Source: JAUUSJ01 sp964439395 (lineage in GTDB: Bacteria; Bacillota; Clostridia; Lachnospirales; Lachnospiraceae). From it: a DNA stretch of 64,000 bases. The notes under the pieces are model-generated. The model saw only the letters and a list, made by a program, of their open reading frames with translations, did not search any database and was not told where the DNA came from. Location: positions 124,001-188,000 of the forward strand of contig CAYTNV010000001.1 in the NCBI GenBank assembly GCA_964439395.1, given 5' to 3'. The position numbers were made by a program, and so were the translations under genes. Every line of letters starts with the position of its first letter. The stretch's first letter is position 1. Positions 60,381-64,000 of this stretch are shown one piece after another.

Positions 60381-61829
60381 ATGACAATAGCACAATTAGA
60401 GCCTAGAAGAGTGTGGTATTATTTTGAGCAATTATCTAAAATTCCAAGAGGTTCTGGCAATCGAAAATTAATCGGTGAGTTTTGTATTCAAAAGGCAAAA
60501 GATCTAGGGCTAGAGTGGGAGCAAGATGAAGCAGGAAATATCTTAATTCGAAAGCAAGCGACAGAAGGGTACGAGAATATGCCTGGTATTATTTTACAGG
60601 GGCATATGGATATGGTTTGTGTTAAGATGGATAGGAAGCAGATTGATTTTGAAAAAGAAGGAATTACTATCTGTACCGATGGAGAAAAAATATGGGCAGA
60701 TGGTACGACGCTTGGAGCGGATGATGGAATTGCTATGGCATATGCATTTGCGGTCTTAGAATCTGATGATATCGCACATCCTGCGCTTGAGGCATTATTC
60801 ACGGTAGATGAAGAAATCGGTCTGCTTGGAGCCACTGATTTTGATGTTTCTAGATTAAGGGGGACGAGGCTGATTAATATTGACTCTGAGGAAGAGGGCG
60901 TTTTGACGGTGAGCTGTGCTGGAGGGGCAAGAGCAATTTGCCGCCTTCCGATAAAAAAAGAGTTAGTAAAGGGAAAGACATTATCTCTTAGGATTTCTAA
61001 TTTACAAGGTGGACATTCGGGCGTAGAGATTGGGAAAAATCGAACGAATGCAATCATTTTACTCGGCAGAATTCTCAATTATATTCAAAATAAATGTGAG
61101 ATTCGGCTTGTAGAGCTGAAAGGCGGAGGAAAAGAAAATGCAATTGCTACAGACGCTTGTGCGATATTCCAAGTTTTTGATATAGAAAAGGCTAGGACTG
61201 CATTTAACACATATATGAAAATACTTCAAAAGGAATTAAAAAATACAGAGCCGATGATAGAGCTTTCTTTAGAGCATGTAAAAGAGAATGAGAAAATAGA
61301 AAAGATGTTTAGTGAAAATACGACAAGACTAGCCATTTTTATGCTCTATCATTTTCCAGATGGAATTCAAAAAATGAATCCAGAATTAGAGGGACTTGTG
61401 CAGACTTCTCTTAATATTGGAATTTTAAGTACGGAAGAAGACTATATTGAGACGTGGCATTCTCTCAGAAGCTCTGTGGCGTCTGAAAAGGAAGAACTTA
61501 AAGAGAGAATAAGCTCTTTGATGCAGATGCTTGGGGGAAATGTGGAATTTCGTGCAGAGTACCCAGCATGGGAATATAAAAACGACTCTAGACTTCGGGA
61601 AATTTGTGTGCAGATTTACAAAAAATTATATGATGGACAGGAGCCAGAAGTTGTTGCGATTCATGCGGGACTAGAATGTGGAATTTTCGCAGGAAAAAAG
61701 GAGAATTTAGATTGTATTTCTTTTGGCCCAAATCTTAAAGATGTTCATACGACGAAGGAGACTGCGGATGTAGCATCAGTAGCCAGAGTTTGGAATTATC
61801 TCTTAGAAATTTTGAAGTATCATGATTAA
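60381..61829 (+). CDS. pepD: Aminoacyl-histidine dipeptidase (PepD, M20)
   Basis: A 482-residue zinc peptidase for Xaa-His and other dipeptides. Metal ligands appear in LQGHMDMVCV, TTLGADDGIAMAYA and FTVDEEIGLLGA (catalytic Glu-Glu), and HAGLECGIFAGK near the C-terminus. QGGHSGVEIGKNRTNAI starts the dimerisation domain. The length and motif order fit PepD well. It follows ung closely, with AGAGAGGAAG before the ATG. Confidence 0.94.
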   Translation: MTIAQLEPRRVWYYFEQLSKIPRGSGNRKLIGEFCIQKAKDLGLEWEQDEAGNILIRKQATEGYENMPGIILQGHMDMVCVKMDRKQIDFEKEGITICTDGEKIWADGTTLGADDGIAMAYAFAVLESDDIAHPALEALFTVDEEIGLLGATDFDVSRLRGTRLINIDSEEEGVLTVSCAGGARAICRLPIKKELVKGKTLSLRISNLQGGHSGVEIGKNRTNAIILLGRILNYIQNKCEIRLVELKGGGKENAIATDACAIFQVFDIEKARTAFNTYMKILQKELKNTEPMIELSLEHVKENEKIEKMFSENTTRLAIFMLYHFPDGIQKMNPELEGLVQTSLNIGILSTEEDYIETWHSLRSSVASEKEELKERISSLMQMLGGNVEFRAEYPAWEYKNDSRLREICVQIYKKLYDGQEPEVVAIHAGLECGIFAGKKENLDCISFGPNLKDVHTTKETADVASVARVWNYLLEILKYHD

Positions 61830-61992
61830 ACGATAGAAAGTATCGAGAGATAGACGGGAATTTATACTTGTGGATTTTAGCTTTAGTATGAGAGATTGCT
61901 CTATCCAGAAAGTAATACAAGGAAGAAAAAAATAAAAATCCTCTATCTTTGCATAGAAGGAATATTAATTTACGAAAGGTTAAGGAAAAGAA

Positions 61993-63165
61993 ATGATACA
62001 AGATGGATTTATGTATATTGCAGCTTTGATTTTTATAGCTGCATTATTGATTAATTTACCAAAGATTTTTAAAGGACCAAAAGCGAAGACGTTTTTTAAC
62101 TTTGCACCACCGGTTGTTTTAATTTATTTAGGAATGATGGTGCTTTGTACATTAAAGGTATGGGATTTGGAGGCGACAGCGGAAGCTTATTCTAGTCTTA
62201 AAAACCCTTTATTATATGCGATGATTTTTTTAATGTTGCTTCGATGTGATCTCAGAAAAATCATGAAGTTGGGACCTAAAATGCTAATTGGATTTTTTGC
62301 AGCTACATTTTCTATTGGGGGTGGTTTTGTCGTAGCCCATGCTGTTTTGAAGGGAGCACTTGGAACAAATTCATGGAAATCTCTTGGTGCATTATGTGGT
62401 AGCTGGATGGGAGGCGGCGGAAATATGCTTGCTATTCAGGCAGCACTTGATGTGAGTGAGGGAGATATGGCATATGCTCTTGTCATGGACTCTATTTGTG
62501 CCACTTTCTATGTTATGTTTTTGCTCTGGGCAATTGGCTTTTCCAAAGTATTTAATAAGTGGACAAAAGCAGACACGAAAACTATTGATGAGGTAGGGAT
62601 GTCATTAGAAGAAGAGACAAAAATGAATACAAAGCCTTTAGTATACCAAAATATTATCTTATTAATGGGATTAGGTCTTTTAGTTTCTGCTTTATCTAAA
62701 GAAATAGGAATATTACTAAATAATATAATGCCATTTTTTGATGCAGCTACATGGACTGTTCTTATTGTAACAGTAGTTGGTATACTACTTGCTATGACAC
62801 CAGTGGGAAAAATTAAGGGAACAGAAGAGTTATCAAATGTTCTTTTATATGTGATTATTGCTCTGATTGCTTCTAGAGCTGACCTTGGAGCGATGGCGAA
62901 TGCACATATATGGCTTTTGGCAGGTGTTATCATTTTAATAATTCATGTTTTTATTATGATTGTTTTTGCAAAAATATTTCATCTGGATATTTTTACTTGC
63001 TGTGTGGCATCTCTTGCAAATATCGGCGGAACAGCAACTGCTCCGATTTTAGCAGGTACGTATAGCAGCGCGTTAGTTCCAGTTGGTGTTATTATGGCAT
63101 TGCTTGGTTATATCATTGGAACTGGCGGAGGATTGATTGTAGCTCATTTGATGAGTATTTTCTAA
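61993..63165 (+). CDS. DUF819 family membrane protein
   Basis: A 390-residue membrane protein with about ten to eleven hydrophobic segments. GTNSWKSLGALCGSWMGGGGNMLAIQAAL and, near the end, ASLANIGGTATAPILAGTYSSALVPVGVIMALLGYIIGTGGG are the two glycine-rich signatures of the DUF819 (YjcL-like) family. This is thought to be a secondary transporter family; no substrate is established. A Gly-rich GGAKE-like pair of re-entrant segments can be guessed. Single gene after pepD, with AAAGGTTAAGG before the ATG and a strong terminator downstream. Confidence 0.85.
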   Translation: MIQDGFMYIAALIFIAALLINLPKIFKGPKAKTFFNFAPPVVLIYLGMMVLCTLKVWDLEATAEAYSSLKNPLLYAMIFLMLLRCDLRKIMKLGPKMLIGFFAATFSIGGGFVVAHAVLKGALGTNSWKSLGALCGSWMGGGGNMLAIQAALDVSEGDMAYALVMDSICATFYVMFLLWAIGFSKVFNKWTKADTKTIDEVGMSLEEETKMNTKPLVYQNIILLMGLGLLVSALSKEIGILLNNIMPFFDAATWTVLIVTVVGILLAMTPVGKIKGTEELSNVLLYVIIALIASRADLGAMANAHIWLLAGVIILIIHVFIMIVFAKIFHLDIFTCCVASLANIGGTATAPILAGTYSSALVPVGVIMALLGYIIGTGGGLIVAHLMSIF

Positions 63166-63301
63166 TAGTAGTGCAGATGGAGATATTATTTGTATAGATT
63201 TTATATAGAAGAGTATCTATTCCTATGAGCAACGAGATAGATACAAATATTCGAATTGATATTTGGATATTATTGCGAGGATATTCATTTTATAAAAAAG
63301 A

Positions 63302-63352
63302 AGAAAGAAGAGATTGCAAAGAGAAAAATATTTTGCAATCTCTTCTTTCTTA
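63302..63352. terminator. Bidirectional terminator between DUF819 and the Thr-rich protein
   Basis: Perfect 20-bp stem (63302-63321 with 63333-63352) with T/A-rich outer ends, between convergent genes. Confidence 0.9.
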
Positions 63353-63448
63353 ATATTGTCCGAACGTTTTCTTCCAGTGCAGCTTATTATATAATCTGTT
63401 TTTGTTGATACAGAGAGAACGATGGCTTATAACGTAACGACATACTAA

Positions 63449-64000
63449 CTATTGAGCTTTTACTTGGTAAGAAGCGGATTTATATGTAATTATTGAGCCA
63501 TTTGTATTATCATTGCTATACTGTATAATTTCAATTTTATGAGTTCCAGCAGTTAAATAATTTCCTTGTAGCTGTAAAGCTTGCTCGGAATCGAGATAAA
63601 GAGGGGATGTAGCTAACATTCCATCAATATAAATATAACATATATGAGTTGTATCAAAATTTTCTGTTTTTAAAATAATATCCGCTGTGGAATTTTGATT
63701 TCCAGTGATAGTAGGTGATCCACCATCCTGATTAGATAAAGATATGGATCCAGAACCTGTGTCACTATAATTTCCAGATGGAAGGTCACGGTTTTGAGCA
63801 GTAGTTGTGGCGGCAGTCGAAGCTGTTGTGGCAGCAGTTGTAGCGGCAGTTGTTATCTTGGACTGGTCTGCTGTATTAAGATTTGGAGTCGATGCAGCAG
63901 TAGTCGCCTGAGTTGTCACAGTAGTCGCCTGAGTTGTCACAGTAGTCGCTTGAGTTGTCGCAGTAGTTGCTTGGGTTGATGCGGCAGTTGTAGCAGTTGT
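63449..64000 (-). CDS. Thr/Ala-rich repeat surface-type protein, 5' end beyond the window
   Basis: Partial gene: the frame is open through the window edge at 64000, so the start lies outside. The visible part begins with TTA/TTQAT repeats, then a low-complexity linker (TTAATTASTAATTTAQ), and ends in a beta-rich domain of about 95 residues (SGSISLSNQDGGSPTITGN ... YIDGMLATSPLYLDSEQALQLQGNYLTAGTHKIEIIQYS). A Thr/Ala linker before a small beta-domain is typical of secreted or cell-surface proteins. I do not recognise the family. The GTG at 63940 is in the repeat and is not a likely start. Confidence 0.75.
   Translation of the reverse strand, partial: TTATTAASTQATTATTQATTVTTQATTVTTQATTAASTPNLNTADQSKITTAATTAATTASTAATTTAQNRDLPSGNYSDTGSGSISLSNQDGGSPTITGNQNSTADIILKTENFDTTHICYIYIDGMLATSPLYLDSEQALQLQGNYLTAGTHKIEIIQYSNDNTNGSIITYKSASYQVKAQ
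63899..63982 (-). repeat. 21-bp tandem repeat in the Thr-rich gene
   Basis: Four units of 21 bp (63899-63919, 63920-63940, 63941-63961, 63962-63982). The first two are identical and the others diverge slightly. Each encodes a seven-residue TTQATT(V/A) unit. Confidence 0.85.

Noticed and set aside
63899..63982. CRISPR-like array
   Set aside because: The units are contiguous 21-bp coding repeats without spacers.

Overview
The window is low-GC DNA with dense, mostly + strand operons, AGGAGG-type ribosome sites, several TTG starts and many hairpin-plus-T-run terminators. A SCIFF peptide with its radical SAM maturase, a polyamine operon, an Amt-PII fusion and thiamine genes under TPP riboswitches point to an anaerobic Clostridia species, most likely Lachnospiraceae (inference from gene content only). 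I see no tRNA, rRNA, CRISPR array, prophage or replication origin.

Layout. 0.3-5.5 kb: XRE-cupin regulator and potABCD. 5.7-9.3 kb: MetF, TRIC-type channel, ArsC/Spx-like protein and a CAT-like acetyltransferase. 9.5-16.2 kb: a two-component system and a YhaO/YhaN (SbcD/SbcC-like) nuclease pair. 16.3-21.4 kb: a decayed peptide-antibiotic-type locus: an ABC exporter, a radical SAM fragment joined to a beheaded ABC ATPase, a convergent two-component pair, and IS110 and ISAs1 transposase relics. 21.4-30.4 kb: MATE pump, Amt-PII fusion, methylthioribose-kinase-like protein, two hotdog thioesterases around a TnpB relic, and an ABC exporter broken by a homopolymer frameshift. 30.7-37.1 kb: UbiD/UbiX, nitroreductase, the SCIFF system and a PLP decarboxylase. 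37.3-40 kb: thiMED. 40-45.5 kb: RpiR regulator, alpha-glucoside PTS, GH4 6-phospho-alpha-glucosidase and NagB. 45.6-47.2 kb: thiC. 47.6-52.2 kb: PanE-like reductase and a MoxR-DUF58-DUF4129-like cluster. 52.5-55.8 kb: a thiamine-precursor uptake operon. 56.3-63.2 kb: methyltransferase, His-rich CsoR, IlvC, Ung, PepD and a DUF819 protein. The right edge cuts a Thr/Ala-rich surface-type protein.

The thiamine regulon is split over three TPP-riboswitch units: thiM-thiE-thiD (thiazole and pyrimidine salvage plus coupling), thiC (pyrimidine synthesis), and a Thiamine_BP protein with ThiX, ThiY and ThiZ (pyrimidine uptake). No thiazole synthesis genes lie in the window, so thiazole must be salvaged or made elsewhere.

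The most unusual structure is a dispersed non-coding repeat, with full copies at 47.3 and 55.8 kb and remnants at 28.4 and 58.2 kb. Its long outer stem differs in sequence between the two full copies while base pairing is kept. One copy also carries a perfect 36-bp palindrome. A second, smaller hairpin family with shared terminal repeats sits at 8.05 and 25.3 kb. All assignments come from reading sequence and recalled family motifs; no searches or folding programs were run.
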